From contig NZ_JAIOTY010000002.1 of the NCBI RefSeq assembly GCF_019931275.1, positions 1,452,631 to 1,516,630 on the forward strand: a stretch of 64,000 nucleotides of DNA. Reading direction: 5' to 3'. A program made the position numbers and the translations under genes. Under the pieces are notes generated by a model, which was not told the DNA's origin, made no database searches, and saw only the letters and a program-made list of their open reading frames with translations. This DNA comes from Nitratidesulfovibrio sp. SRB-5. GTDB lineage: Bacteria > Desulfobacterota > Desulfovibrionia > Desulfovibrionales > Desulfovibrionaceae. Shown piece after piece: positions 33,613 to 42,025 of the stretch (the first letter of the stretch is position 1; each line of letters starts with the position of its first letter).

Positions 33613-36333
33613 ATGGACCAGACCTCGCTGCGCGACTGGGAGTCGCGCTGCATACAGGAAGAACCGCCCCGCTGTCAGGCGGCGTGTCCGCTGCACGTGG
33701 ACGCGCGCGCCTTTCTGGAACATGCGGCGCAAGGCCGCTGGCGCGAGGCGCGCGGCGTGCTGGAACGCACCATGCCCCTGCCCGGCGTGCTGGCCCGGCT
33801 GTGCGAGGCCCCGTGTGAGGCGGCCTGCCTGCGCCGGGAGGCGGGCGGCACCATTGCCGTGGGCGCGCTGGAGCGGGCCTGCGCCGCACTGTCCGTCCCG
33901 GCGGCGGACCCGCGCCCCCTGCCGGGGCGGGGACTGCGCGCCGCCGTGCTGGGCGGCGGTCTGGCCGCGCTGACCGTGGCCTGGGATCTGGCGAAGAAGG
34001 GCCACGCGGTGACCCTGGCCGGGTGGCTGGAAGACGGGGAAAAGCGTGGGGACGGGAGTGACGCCCCCGCCGGTGAGGCCGGTGAGGCCGGTGAGGCTGA
34101 CGGGGCCGCACGGATGGCCGCCGCTGGCCGCCTTGCCGCCATCCCCCCGGACGTGTTGCCGCCGGATGCCCTGCGCAAGGAACTGGACAGGCTGGCCGGA
34201 CTCAAGGTGCGCTTTGCCGCGCCCGTGGCCCCCACGGCGGCGGTGCTGGAAGAGATGCGCGCCGCGCACGGGGCGGTGTTCGTGGCGTGGAGCCCGGCGG
34301 CTGCACGCGCGTTGGGCCTGCCCGACCGCAGCCGGTGTGACGCGCTGACCCTGGCCCACCCTGATCTGCCCGGCGTGTTCTGCGGCGGCTGGCCCGCAGA
34401 CGGCGTGGCAGGTGCGGCGCGCTGCATCGACGAGGCCGCAGATGGCCGCCATGCCGCCACGTCCATGGATCGCCACCTGACGGGTGTGTCGCTGTCGGCG
34501 GGCCGTGAACGGCAGGGACCGTTCGAAACGCGCTTGTTCACCAGCCTGGAAGGCGTGCAGGCGATGACGCCCGTGGCGCTGCCCGCGTTGCCGCCCGCAG
34601 GGCAGGGGGCAGGCGGCCTCGCGCCCGAAGCCGCCAAGGGGCCCGATACCCCCGACTTCCCGTATCGGGAAGAGGCGTCCCGTTGCCTGCAATGCCAGTG
34701 TCTGGAATGCGTCAAGGTGTGCCCGTATCTGGAAAAGTACGGTGAATACCCCAAAAAGCACGCCCGGCGCATCTACAACAACCTGGCCATCGTCAAGGGC
34801 GTGCATCAGGCCAACCGGTTCATCAATTCGTGCAGTCTGTGCGGGCTGTGCGGCACGGTGTGCCCCACGGGGTTCGACATGGCCCCGCTGTGCCACGAGG
34901 CGCGGCGCACACTGGTGCATGACGGCAAGATGCCGCCCTCCACCCACGAATTCGCGCTGGACGACATGGCCTTCAGCAACGGGCCGCATGCCGCGTTGCT
35001 GCGCGCCCCGGCAGGGGCACAGGCCTGCGCGTGGCTGTTCCTGCCCGGTTGCCAGCTTGCGGCGTCCGCGCCGGACAGGGTGGCGCAGGCGTGGGGTATT
35101 CTGGCCGACCGGCTGTCCGGTGGCACGGGTATTGCCCTGCGCTGCTGCGGGGCACCCGCGCTGTGGGCCGGGCGCGACGACCTGGCCGCTGCCGCCGCCG
35201 AGGAACTGCGTGACGGGTGGAACGCCATGGGACGCCCCACGCTGGTGGTGGGGTGCCCGTCCTGCGCCACCACGTTGCGCACGCTGCTGCCGGACCTGCC
35301 CCAGACCATGCTGTGGTCCGTGCTGGCGGAGTACGGCGTTGCCGGGCAGACGACGCCCGCACCGGAGGCGCTTACCCTGCACGACCCCTGCGCCGCGCGC
35401 GGGGACGAACGCCTGCGGACCACGGTGCGCGGACTGCTGGCCGCGCGCGGGGTGTCGGTGCACGAGCCGGACCTGACCGGACCACACACCGAATGCTGCG
35501 GCTACGGCGGCCTGATGGCCGAGGCCGACCCCGCCCTTGCCCGCACCGTCATCCAGCGCAGGGCCGATGCGTCGGACCTGCCCTTCGTCACCTACTGCGC
35601 CATGTGTCGCGACCGGCTGGCCGAAGCGGGCAGCCCCGCCAGCCACCTGCTGGACCTGCTGCTGCCCCCGTTGCCAGGCGGCAATCCGGACCCGGCGGCA
35701 CCCGGCCCGCACATCACCGCCCGCCAGGAGAACCGCGCCCGGCTGCGCGACCGCCTGCTGCGCGAGGTTTACGGCGAAACCCCGCCCGATGCCGCGCCCG
35801 ATGCCGTGCGGGAAGCGGCCCTGCGCATCGGGCCGGACATGCGCGTGGTCATGGAGCGGCGACGCATCCTTGACGACGACCTGCGCGGCGTGATCGCCGA
35901 GGCCGAACGTGCCGGGCGCTATTTCATCGACACCGATACCGGCATGCGTCTGGCCTGTTTGCGCCGGGTGCGCGTCACCCATTGGGTCGGGTACGAGCCC
36001 GAGCCCGGTGGCGCTGGGAATGGGGCAGGGGGCGATGCCGTGCCCGTCCACGCCATCCGGCAGGCCTATGCCCACCGCATGGTGTTGCCGCAGGGACCGC
36101 CCGCCGGAGGCTGGAAAGAGTCGCCCCATGAACCGGCCTATCTGCCCGCGTCGGGCAACTGGACCTGCGCCTGCGGCGGCGCGCCGCGCCCGCTGTCGGT
36201 GGAGCTGACCTACCTTGGCAGCACCTTCAACGTGCGGTTGCTGACCTGCCCGGACTGTGGGCAGGTGCTGGTGGACGAGGCCCTGGCGCTGGGCAAGATG
36301 CTGGAAGTGGAACAGTTGCTGGAGGACAAGTGA
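33613..36333 (+). CDS. Pyridine nucleotide-disulfide oxidoreductase/dicluster-binding protein with CCG domains, fused to a zinc-ribbon module
   Basis: A 906-residue multidomain redox protein. An N-terminal domain like the Fe-S domain of GltD-type proteins has CQAACPLH and CEAPCEAAC; a single nucleotide-binding fold follows (GGGLAALTVAWDLAKKG). Two [4Fe-4S] motifs, CLQCQCLECVKVCP and CSLCGLCGTVCP, come near residues 360-420. A heterodisulfide-reductase-like CCG region follows (CCGAPALW, CPSCATTL, ECCGYGGL). The last 65 residues form a zinc ribbon (CACGG, CPDCGQVLV) that I recall as a separate gene (DVU_1557 family) in D. vulgaris, so this looks like an in-frame fusion. GEA and other repeats expand the nucleotide-binding region. 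It probably moves electrons for the mop system. Confidence 0.82.
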   Translation: MDQTSLRDWESRCIQEEPPRCQAACPLHVDARAFLEHAAQGRWREARGVLERTMPLPGVLARLCEAPCEAACLRREAGGTIAVGALERACAALSVPAADPRPLPGRGLRAAVLGGGLAALTVAWDLAKKGHAVTLAGWLEDGEKRGDGSDAPAGEAGEAGEADGAARMAAAGRLAAIPPDVLPPDALRKELDRLAGLKVRFAAPVAPTAAVLEEMRAAHGAVFVAWSPAAARALGLPDRSRCDALTLAHPDLPGVFCGGWPADGVAGAARCIDEAADGRHAATSMDRHLTGVSLSAGRERQGPFETRLFTSLEGVQAMTPVALPALPPAGQGAGGLAPEAAKGPDTPDFPYREEASRCLQCQCLECVKVCPYLEKYGEYPKKHARRIYNNLAIVKGVHQANRFINSCSLCGLCGTVCPTGFDMAPLCHEARRTLVHDGKMPPSTHEFALDDMAFSNGPHAALLRAPAGAQACAWLFLPGCQLAASAPDRVAQAWGILADRLSGGTGIALRCCGAPALWAGRDDLAAAAAEELRDGWNAMGRPTLVVGCPSCATTLRTLLPDLPQTMLWSVLAEYGVAGQTTPAPEALTLHDPCAARGDERLRTTVRGLLAARGVSVHEPDLTGPHTECCGYGGLMAEADPALARTVIQRRADASDLPFVTYCAMCRDRLAEAGSPASHLLDLLLPPLPGGNPDPAAPGPHITARQENRARLRDRLLREVYGETPPDAAPDAVREAALRIGPDMRVVMERRRILDDDLRGVIAEAERAGRYFIDTDTGMRLACLRRVRVTHWVGYEPEPGGAGNGAGGDAVPVHAIRQAYAHRMVLPQGPPAGGWKESPHEPAYLPASGNWTCACGGAPRPLSVELTYLGSTFNVRLLTCPDCGQVLVDEALALGKMLEVEQLLEDK

Positions 36334-37343
36334 CCGTGCCGTCCGGCCTTGATGCTGCGGCCTTCGTGCCGGGTGGAGCCGCCGCGCCTGCGGGGGATGC
36401 TGCCCTTGCCGGAGATAATGCCCCAGTCGCCGGGCCGCGCGGCCCGTGTGCCCCCCCGGCGCTGCGCGGTCCGTGGGAACCCTCGGCGCTGCGCGGTCCG
36501 TGGGAGCATCCGGCGCTGCGCGCGGTGGCCGGTGCCACGCTGCGCCCCGGCGGGGTGGCCCTGACCTGGCGCGGGTTGGAACTGGCGAGGCAATTGACGC
36601 TGTGGCCCCACAACGCGCGGGTGCTGGACCTGGGCTGCGGCCCCGGTGAAACCGTGGCCCTGCTGCGCGAAGGGGGCATGGCGGCGGTGGGGCTGGATAT
36701 TTCCGCCAGCCTGCTGGCCGAGGCACTGGCACGGAATGGGCGAATGCCCCTTATTCGGGCCGATGCCGGGTGCGATGCCGGATGCGGTGCCGGATGCGGT
36801 GCGGGGGCCTCTGGGGGTGCTGCCCCCGGCCTGCCGCTGCGCACCGCCAGTCTTGATGGCGTGTTCTGCGAGTGCGTGCTCTCCGTGCTGCCGCAGCGCC
36901 AGGGCGTGCTGGCGGAACTGGCGCGGGTGCTGCGCCCCGGCGGGGTGCTGGTCTGGACCGACCTGTATGTGCGTCCGGGCCGTGCGGCTGACGTGTGGCG
37001 TGGCCCAGGCGGTTGCCCAAGCGGTTGGCCAGACGGCTGCGCGGAAAGTTGCGCGGACGGCGGCGAATCCCGGTGCTCCGGTCCGCAGCCCGGCGTCCTT
37101 TCCTGCCGGGCCGGGGCCATGTCGCGCGCGGGCATGGAAGCCATGCTACGCCGTGCCGGGTTCACGGTGCTGGCGTTCGAGGATCACAGCCGCCTGCTGG
37201 CGGAAATGGCGGGCAGGTTGCTGTTTGCCGGGGCCGACCCGGCGGAACTGTTCGGGTGCGGCGGCGCTGGCGGCGGGCGGCCCGGCTACGCGCTGCTGCT
37301 GGCCCGGCGCGACGATGCTGCATCACGGGAGTATGCGCCATGA
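36330..37343 (+). CDS. Class I SAM-dependent methyltransferase (DVU_1556-like)
   Basis: A 337-residue protein with the SAM-binding motif VLDLGCGPGETVALL near residues 96-110, then VGLDIS and LARVLRPGGVLVWTD, the usual Rossmann methyltransferase order. The substrate is unknown. It starts at GTG 36330 in a GTGA overlap with the previous gene, with GGAGG 5 bases upstream. Repeats have expanded it: a 27-bp duplication near residue 50 (ALRGPWE repeated) and a 12-bp repeat giving a Cys-rich stretch (DAGCDAGCGAGCGAG) near residue 150. The next gene overlaps its stop by ATGA. Confidence 0.82.
   Translation: MTVPSGLDAAAFVPGGAAAPAGDAALAGDNAPVAGPRGPCAPPALRGPWEPSALRGPWEHPALRAVAGATLRPGGVALTWRGLELARQLTLWPHNARVLDLGCGPGETVALLREGGMAAVGLDISASLLAEALARNGRMPLIRADAGCDAGCGAGCGAGASGGAAPGLPLRTASLDGVFCECVLSVLPQRQGVLAELARVLRPGGVLVWTDLYVRPGRAADVWRGPGGCPSGWPDGCAESCADGGESRCSGPQPGVLSCRAGAMSRAGMEAMLRRAGFTVLAFEDHSRLLAEMAGRLLFAGADPAELFGCGGAGGGRPGYALLLARRDDAASREYAP
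36457..36522. repeat. 27-bp in-frame duplication in the methyltransferase gene
   Basis: About 2.4 copies of a 27-bp unit beginning cggcgctgcgcggtccgtgg. Nine codons per unit, so the frame is kept. Confidence 0.85.
36762..36797. repeat. 12-bp in-frame repeat encoding a Cys-rich stretch
   Basis: Three copies of gatgccggatgc-like units, each adding four residues of the type DAGC or GAGC to the methyltransferase. Confidence 0.85.
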
Positions 37344-37819
37344 GCGACGAAGCGTTCGGACGGGTACTGGCCCTTGGGGCCGCCGGGTACTGTTGCACCC
37401 AGATCATGGTCCGGCTGCTGCTGGACGTGCAGGGGCGCGATGCGTCCGGTGACGGGTTGGGCGACGGGCGAGACGCGGTGCGCGCCGCTGGCGGGCTGTG
37501 CCGGGGCTTCGGCCTGTCGGAAGGCACCTGCGGCATCCTGCTGGGCGGCTGCATGGCCATGGGCCTGTGCGCGGCCAAAGGCCACGTCGCAGAGGAACCC
37601 CACGAGGCGCTGGAGGCCATGACCACGGAATTTGCCGAATGGTTCCGCGAGCGCACCGCCCCCAGCGGAGGCATCTCCTGCGGGGCCATTCTGGGGGACA
37701 GTGGCGGAGGGCGGCCGGACTTCGGCAAGTGCCACGGCCTGCTGCTGGAGGCGCACGGCAAGATGTTCGAGGTGCTGGCGGCCTACGGCGTGGACCCCAC
37801 GCAGCCGCGCGAGGGCTAG
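37340..37819 (+). CDS. C_GCAxxG_C_C family protein (DVU_1555-like)
   Basis: A 159-residue Cys-rich protein. The N-terminal GYCCTQIM and the central GGLCRGFGLSEGTCGILLGGCMAMG fit the C_GCAxxG_C_C family, redox or metal-binding proteins of unknown reaction. Later cysteines are in GGISCGAILGD and DFGKCHGL. It starts in an ATGA overlap with the methyltransferase. In its place among radical SAM, methyltransferase and ligase genes it is probably a redox or metal carrier. No signal peptide or membrane segment is seen. Confidence 0.82.
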   Translation: MSDEAFGRVLALGAAGYCCTQIMVRLLLDVQGRDASGDGLGDGRDAVRAAGGLCRGFGLSEGTCGILLGGCMAMGLCAAKGHVAEEPHEALEAMTTEFAEWFRERTAPSGGISCGAILGDSGGGRPDFGKCHGLLLEAHGKMFEVLAAYGVDPTQPREG

Positions 37820-37824
37820 GCGGC

Positions 37825-39603
37825 ATGGCCGGGCGCGGAAATTTTTCCGTGGATTGCGGCTGTTCCGTGGCCGGGCAGGCCGGGGGCGAGGCGGCGGCAA
37901 CGGCGCATCGGCGGGTGCTGGCCCGCACCGCCAGCGTGTGCCCGGTATGCCTTGGCCCGGCCCCGGCGGAGCGGGTGGCCGTGGGCGATACGGTGCTGCT
38001 GGTCAAGCGTTGCCCGGAGCACGGCGAATTTTCCGCCCCGGTATGGCGGGGCGAGCCCGCCTTCACCGGCTGGGTGCGCCCCAAGATTCCCACCGCCCGG
38101 CGCGGCCCCGGCACGGAACGGGTGCTGGGTTGCCCCAATGATTGCGGACTGTGCCCGGACCACGGCCAGCACACCTGCACCCTGCTCATCGAAGTGACGC
38201 AGCGCTGCAACCTGCGCTGCCCGGTGTGCTTCGCGTCGGCAGGACAGAGTGGGGGGCTGGGCGGAGAGCCGGGCGGTGCACGGGGTGACGAGCGGCACGC
38301 GGGCGATGCCCGCGCATCCCTGCCCGGCGACGACCCCACCCTGGGCGAACTGGTGGCCCGGCTTGCCGTGCTGCGCCCGCGCGCGGGCGATGCCAACATC
38401 CAGCTTTCCGGCGGCGAACCCACCCTGCGCGACGACCTGCCGCAACTCGTCACCGCCGTGCGCGGGCTGGGCTATCCCTTCGTGCAACTGAATACCAACG
38501 GCCTGCGCCTTGCGCGAGAGGCGGGCTACGCCGCGCGCCTTGCCGCCGCAGGGCTGGATTCGGTGTTCCTGCAATTCGACGGGCCGGACGACGCGGCCAC
38601 CGCCCGGCTGCGCGGCCTGCCCCTGCACGCGGACAAGGTGCGCGCCGTGGAGGCCTGCGCGGCGGCGGGGTTGGGCATTGTGCTGGTGTGCACGGTGGCG
38701 CGGGGCGTCAACGACCATTGCCTGGGCGACATCGTGCGCTTCGGCCTGGCGCGGGTGCCCGTGGTGCGCGGGGCGCATTTCCAGCCGGTGAGCTTCTTTG
38801 GCCGGTACGAGGGCTTCGGCGGGCCCGCTGGTTCTCCCGCTGATGCCGATGGACTGCGCGAGGCGGCCCGCATCACCCTGCCGGAGGTCATGCGCGCGGT
38901 GTGCGAGCAGACAGGGGGGCTGATTCCCTTGTCTCAGCTGCATCCGCCGGGATGCGAGCACGCCCAGTGCTCCTTCAGTGGCACGTTCATGGCCCACGAG
39001 GACGGCAGGCTGGAACCGGCGGGCGGGGCCTGCTGCGGGACTGGCGGCAATGGCGGGAGCGGGGGAAAGGGGACGCCGTCTGGCGGCATGGCCCCGGTCC
39101 CCATCCCTGCGGCGTTGGGCGCGGAGCGGGCGCGGGCCTTCGTGCGCCGCCAGTGGAGGGCGCCCGGTCCGGCTGCCGCCGGGGACGGCCCCGTCGGACC
39201 GGGCGGTCCCGTAGGACAGGGCGGTCCCGTCGGACAGGGCGGTCCCGTCGGACAGGGCGGACCGGGCGGACAGGGCGGACAGGGTGGCCTGGGCGATAAG
39301 GACGGTACGGACGGGGGCGTCCTCGCCACGCCGCCGCGCGACGACTTCGAGCGCTTCCTGGCGCGGGCCGGGCGGCGGTTCACCGTGTCGGGCATGGCCT
39401 TTCAGGATGCCTGGACCCTGGATACCGAACGGCTGCGCGGCTGCTGCATCCATGTGGCCGCACCCGACGGACGCATGGTGCCGTTCTGCGCGTGGAACCT
39501 GACCTCGACGAACGGCACGCCCCTGCACCGCAACGGCGCGCCGACCAGAACCGGCGTGGCGGGCGGCGGTGGCATCGGTTCCGGCGAAGGGGAGGGCGCA
39601 TGA
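37825..39603 (+). CDS. Radical SAM protein of the mop accessory cluster (DVU_1554-like)
   Basis: A 592-residue radical SAM enzyme. The SAM/[4Fe-4S] motif is CNLRCPVC near residue 128. Before it lie two Cys clusters, CPVC...CPEHGEF and CPNDCGLCPDHGQHTC, likely metal sites, as in the TrsS-type radical SAM group I recall from this context. LSGGEPTLRDDLP and LNTNGLRLA are typical radical SAM barrel motifs. The C-terminal part is interrupted by a collagen-like GPVGQG repeat (DNA 39192-39293) before a conserved-looking end (FQDAWTLDTERLRGCCIHV). ATG 37825 is close behind the C_GCAxxG_C_C gene, and the end overlaps the ligase start region. Substrate unknown. Confidence 0.83.
   Translation: MAGRGNFSVDCGCSVAGQAGGEAAATAHRRVLARTASVCPVCLGPAPAERVAVGDTVLLVKRCPEHGEFSAPVWRGEPAFTGWVRPKIPTARRGPGTERVLGCPNDCGLCPDHGQHTCTLLIEVTQRCNLRCPVCFASAGQSGGLGGEPGGARGDERHAGDARASLPGDDPTLGELVARLAVLRPRAGDANIQLSGGEPTLRDDLPQLVTAVRGLGYPFVQLNTNGLRLAREAGYAARLAAAGLDSVFLQFDGPDDAATARLRGLPLHADKVRAVEACAAAGLGIVLVCTVARGVNDHCLGDIVRFGLARVPVVRGAHFQPVSFFGRYEGFGGPAGSPADADGLREAARITLPEVMRAVCEQTGGLIPLSQLHPPGCEHAQCSFSGTFMAHEDGRLEPAGGACCGTGGNGGSGGKGTPSGGMAPVPIPAALGAERARAFVRRQWRAPGPAAAGDGPVGPGGPVGQGGPVGQGGPVGQGGPGGQGGQGGLGDKDGTDGGVLATPPRDDFERFLARAGRRFTVSGMAFQDAWTLDTERLRGCCIHVAAPDGRMVPFCAWNLTSTNGTPLHRNGAPTRTGVAGGGGIGSGEGEGA
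39192..39293. repeat. 18-bp in-frame repeat in the radical SAM gene
   Basis: About five units of ggcggtcccgtcggacag and variants, encoding GGPVGQ repeats. Six codons per unit, so the frame is kept. Confidence 0.85.
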
Positions 39604-39739
39604 CCCGGAACATCGCGTCCCCGGCATCGCCGGAAGACGGCGCGATCGCGCCGTGCCCCGCGTGTGCCGCGCCCACTGGGCATGGAGCATATGGGGAGCA
39701 TGGGGCGCACGCAGGCGCCCCGCGCCCACGGCACGGGAC

Positions 39740-40789
39740 GTGGCCCGGTCCCCGCTGGACCCGTGGCTGGCTGCGCGGCTGTCCATCCCACTCGGCACGC
39801 TTTCCCCGGCCACGGTGCGCGCCCGGCAGGACGATCTGCTGCGCAAGGCGGTGCGCCACGCTCTGGATGCGCCGTTCTACCGTGACAGGCTGGGTGGGCT
39901 GCCTTTGCCGCGCACGCTGGACGATCTCGCGGGCCTGCCCTTCACCATGCCCGACGACCTGTGCGAGGGGGGCGATGCCCTGCTGCGCGTGGCCGACGAC
40001 GCCGTGGCCCGCATCGTCACCTTGCCCACATCGGGAAGTACGGGGGCGCCCAAGCGGCTGCGCTTCAGCGATGCGGACATCGAGCGCACCGTGGATTTCT
40101 TTGCCGTGGGCATGACCACCCTGTGCCGCCCCGGCGACGTGGTGGCCATCTTCATGCCCGGCCAGCGGCCCGACAGCGTGGGCGACCTGCTGGACAGGGG
40201 CCTGCGCCGCGCGGGCATACAGCCGGTGCTGCTGCCCCCGGCGGCCAGCGGGGCGGAACATGCCGCCCGGTTGGCGCAAACCGGGGCGCAGGTGTTCGTG
40301 GCAACGCCCACCCAGGCCCGCGCAATTGCCGACGCCGTGCTGGCGGGGCAAGGTCCTGCACCCCGTCCGCGCGCCTGCCTGCTGAGCGCGGAGGCCACCC
40401 CGCCGGAAACGGCGGACAGGGTACGCGCGGCCCTGGGCTGCGAGGTGTTCGACCACTGGGGCATGACCGAAACCGGCTACGGCGGCGGCGTGGAATGCGC
40501 CGCCCATCACGGCTTTCACCTGCGCGAGGCGGACATCCATGTGGAAATCGTCCACCCGCTCACCGGCGCGCCCCTGCCGGACGGCCAGACCGGCGAGGTG
40601 GTGGTGACCACCCTTGCCGCGGAAGCCATGGTGCTGCTGCGCTACCGCACGGGAGACGCGGCAGCCATGCTGCCCCCGCCGTGCCGTTGCGGCAGCCCGC
40701 TGCGGCGGCTGGGGCCGGTGCTGGGGCGCATTCGCCGTTACGGAAACCACTGGGACATCATCACCCTTGCCAAGGGGGCACGACCATGA
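39740..40789 (+). CDS. AMP-dependent CoA ligase-like protein (DVU_1553-like), 5' end possibly frameshifted
   Basis: An ANL-superfamily adenylate-forming protein like short phenylacetate-CoA ligases: P-loop TLPTSGSTGAPKRLRF, then LLSAEATP, HWGMTETGYGGG and YRTGDAA. It ends soon after (RIRRYGNHWDIITLAK), so most of the C-terminal lid domain is missing. The start is uncertain. ATG 39600 overlaps the radical SAM stop as ATGA, as at neighbouring junctions, but its frame (with CPACAAP) runs into the body only through a frameshift near 39670-39740, where gcatggagcatatgggg-type repeats occur. GTG 39740 (MARSPLDPWLAARL) is the first start in the body frame with family-like sequence (349 residues); an ATG at 39569 is also in that frame. 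Confidence 0.72.
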   Translation: MARSPLDPWLAARLSIPLGTLSPATVRARQDDLLRKAVRHALDAPFYRDRLGGLPLPRTLDDLAGLPFTMPDDLCEGGDALLRVADDAVARIVTLPTSGSTGAPKRLRFSDADIERTVDFFAVGMTTLCRPGDVVAIFMPGQRPDSVGDLLDRGLRRAGIQPVLLPPAASGAEHAARLAQTGAQVFVATPTQARAIADAVLAGQGPAPRPRACLLSAEATPPETADRVRAALGCEVFDHWGMTETGYGGGVECAAHHGFHLREADIHVEIVHPLTGAPLPDGQTGEVVVTTLAAEAMVLLRYRTGDAAAMLPPPCRCGSPLRRLGPVLGRIRRYGNHWDIITLAKGARP

Positions 40790-41874
40790 CGCAATTCTTT
40801 GGACAACTGGCCGACGCGCTGGAGCGCGACGGCGTTGCCGTGCTGGCCACCATCGTCACGGCGGAAGGTTCCGCCCCGCGCATGGCTGGGGCGCGGTTGT
40901 TCGTGCGGGGCGACGGCCAATCCTTCGAAGGAACCGTGGGCGGGGGCATTCTGGAAGCCCGCGTGCTGGATGCCTGCCGAACCGCCCTGGACGACGGGCT
41001 GGCCCGGCTGCTCACCTTCGACCTGTCCGCCGACGAGGCCGCCGGGTCGGACATGATCTGCGGGGGCAGGGTGCGGCTGTACGTGGAGCCGTTGCGCGTC
41101 GCAGCCTGTCCGCAACTGGCCCCGTTGCTGCGCGAAACGGACCGCCTGACCATGCAGGGGCGGCGTTGCGTGCTGGTGAACATGCTGCGGCCCGACGCCG
41201 CACCCGACTGCCGCCGCCTGCTTCTGGCGGGGGAGGGGGCAGCGGCAGAAGCCAACGGCGACCTGACCCTGGAGCCGACCACGCTGGCCGAACTGCGCGA
41301 CGCCGTGGCCACGGCCAGCGGCCCGCTGTGCGTGGAGGCGGGCGGCCTGTCCCTGCTGGCAGACCCTGTGGCCTCGCCGGGGCGGGTGGTCATTGCCGGT
41401 GGCGGGCACGTGGGGCGGCAGGTGGCCCTGATGGCCTCGCTGGCAGGGTTCCGGGTCACCGTGCTGGATGACCGGCCAGATTTCGCCAAAGCCGATCGGT
41501 TGCCCGGCGCGGACGAGGTGCGCTGCGTCACCCTCGGCGGCGACTGGCTGGAGGGTGTGGGAATGCACGAGGACTGCTATGTGGTCATCGTCACGCGCGG
41601 GCACCGCAACGACGGCGAAGTGCTGGCCAGCGCCCTGCGCACGCCGGCCCGCTACGTGGGCATGATTGGCAGCCGCCGCAAGCGTGACGCCGTGTACCGC
41701 AGGCTGGAAGAGGCGGGCACCCCGCGCGCGGCCATCGAGCGGGTGCATTCGCCCATCGGGCTGGACATCGGCGCGGAAACGCCCGAGGAAATAGCCGTGA
41801 GCATCGTGGCGGAGCTGGTGCAGGCGCGAGCCGCCAGCCGGGTGCGCCGCTCCATTGCGCCCATGCAGGCCTGA
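40786..41874 (+). CDS. xdhC: XdhC/CoxI-family molybdenum cofactor maturation protein
   Basis: A 362-residue XdhC-family protein with both halves: the N-terminal XdhC_CoxI domain (VTAEGSAPRMAGARLFV, DMICGGRVRLYVEPL, whose Cys-Gly-Gly is typical) and the C-terminal Rossmann domain (VVIAGGGHVGRQVALMASLAG, YVGMIGSRRKRDAVYRRL, HSPIGLDIGAETPEEIAVSI). XdhC binds Mo cofactor and promotes its sulfuration and insertion into xanthine-dehydrogenase-family enzymes, so Mop is the obvious client. It starts in an ATGA overlap with the ligase gene. A 151-base gap follows before the transferase gene. Confidence 0.92.
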   Translation: MTQFFGQLADALERDGVAVLATIVTAEGSAPRMAGARLFVRGDGQSFEGTVGGGILEARVLDACRTALDDGLARLLTFDLSADEAAGSDMICGGRVRLYVEPLRVAACPQLAPLLRETDRLTMQGRRCVLVNMLRPDAAPDCRRLLLAGEGAAAEANGDLTLEPTTLAELRDAVATASGPLCVEAGGLSLLADPVASPGRVVIAGGGHVGRQVALMASLAGFRVTVLDDRPDFAKADRLPGADEVRCVTLGGDWLEGVGMHEDCYVVIVTRGHRNDGEVLASALRTPARYVGMIGSRRKRDAVYRRLEEAGTPRAAIERVHSPIGLDIGAETPEEIAVSIVAELVQARAASRVRRSIAPMQA

Positions 41875-42025
41875 AGCACTGCGGGGCTGGCATCGCCGCA
41901 AGGCGTGCCTGATCGTTGTCCGACACGGAGCAGGGAATGTCATCTGAAGCAATGGATGATTCGGCGGTTTCGATAGCGGGCGGTTCAGCAATCGAAAGTG
42001 TCGAATGAATTCCGAGGGAGAGGTA

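Noticed and set aside
30578-34111. Very long minus-strand open frame opposite mop and the oxidoreductase gene
   Set aside because: It is the antisense of strongly supported genes; high GC removes stops, and the translation shows no domain.
33550-36732. 1060-codon minus-strand frame opposite the oxidoreductase gene
   Set aside because: Pro/Arg/Gly-rich antisense reading with no domains, while the opposite strand has clear Fe-S motifs.
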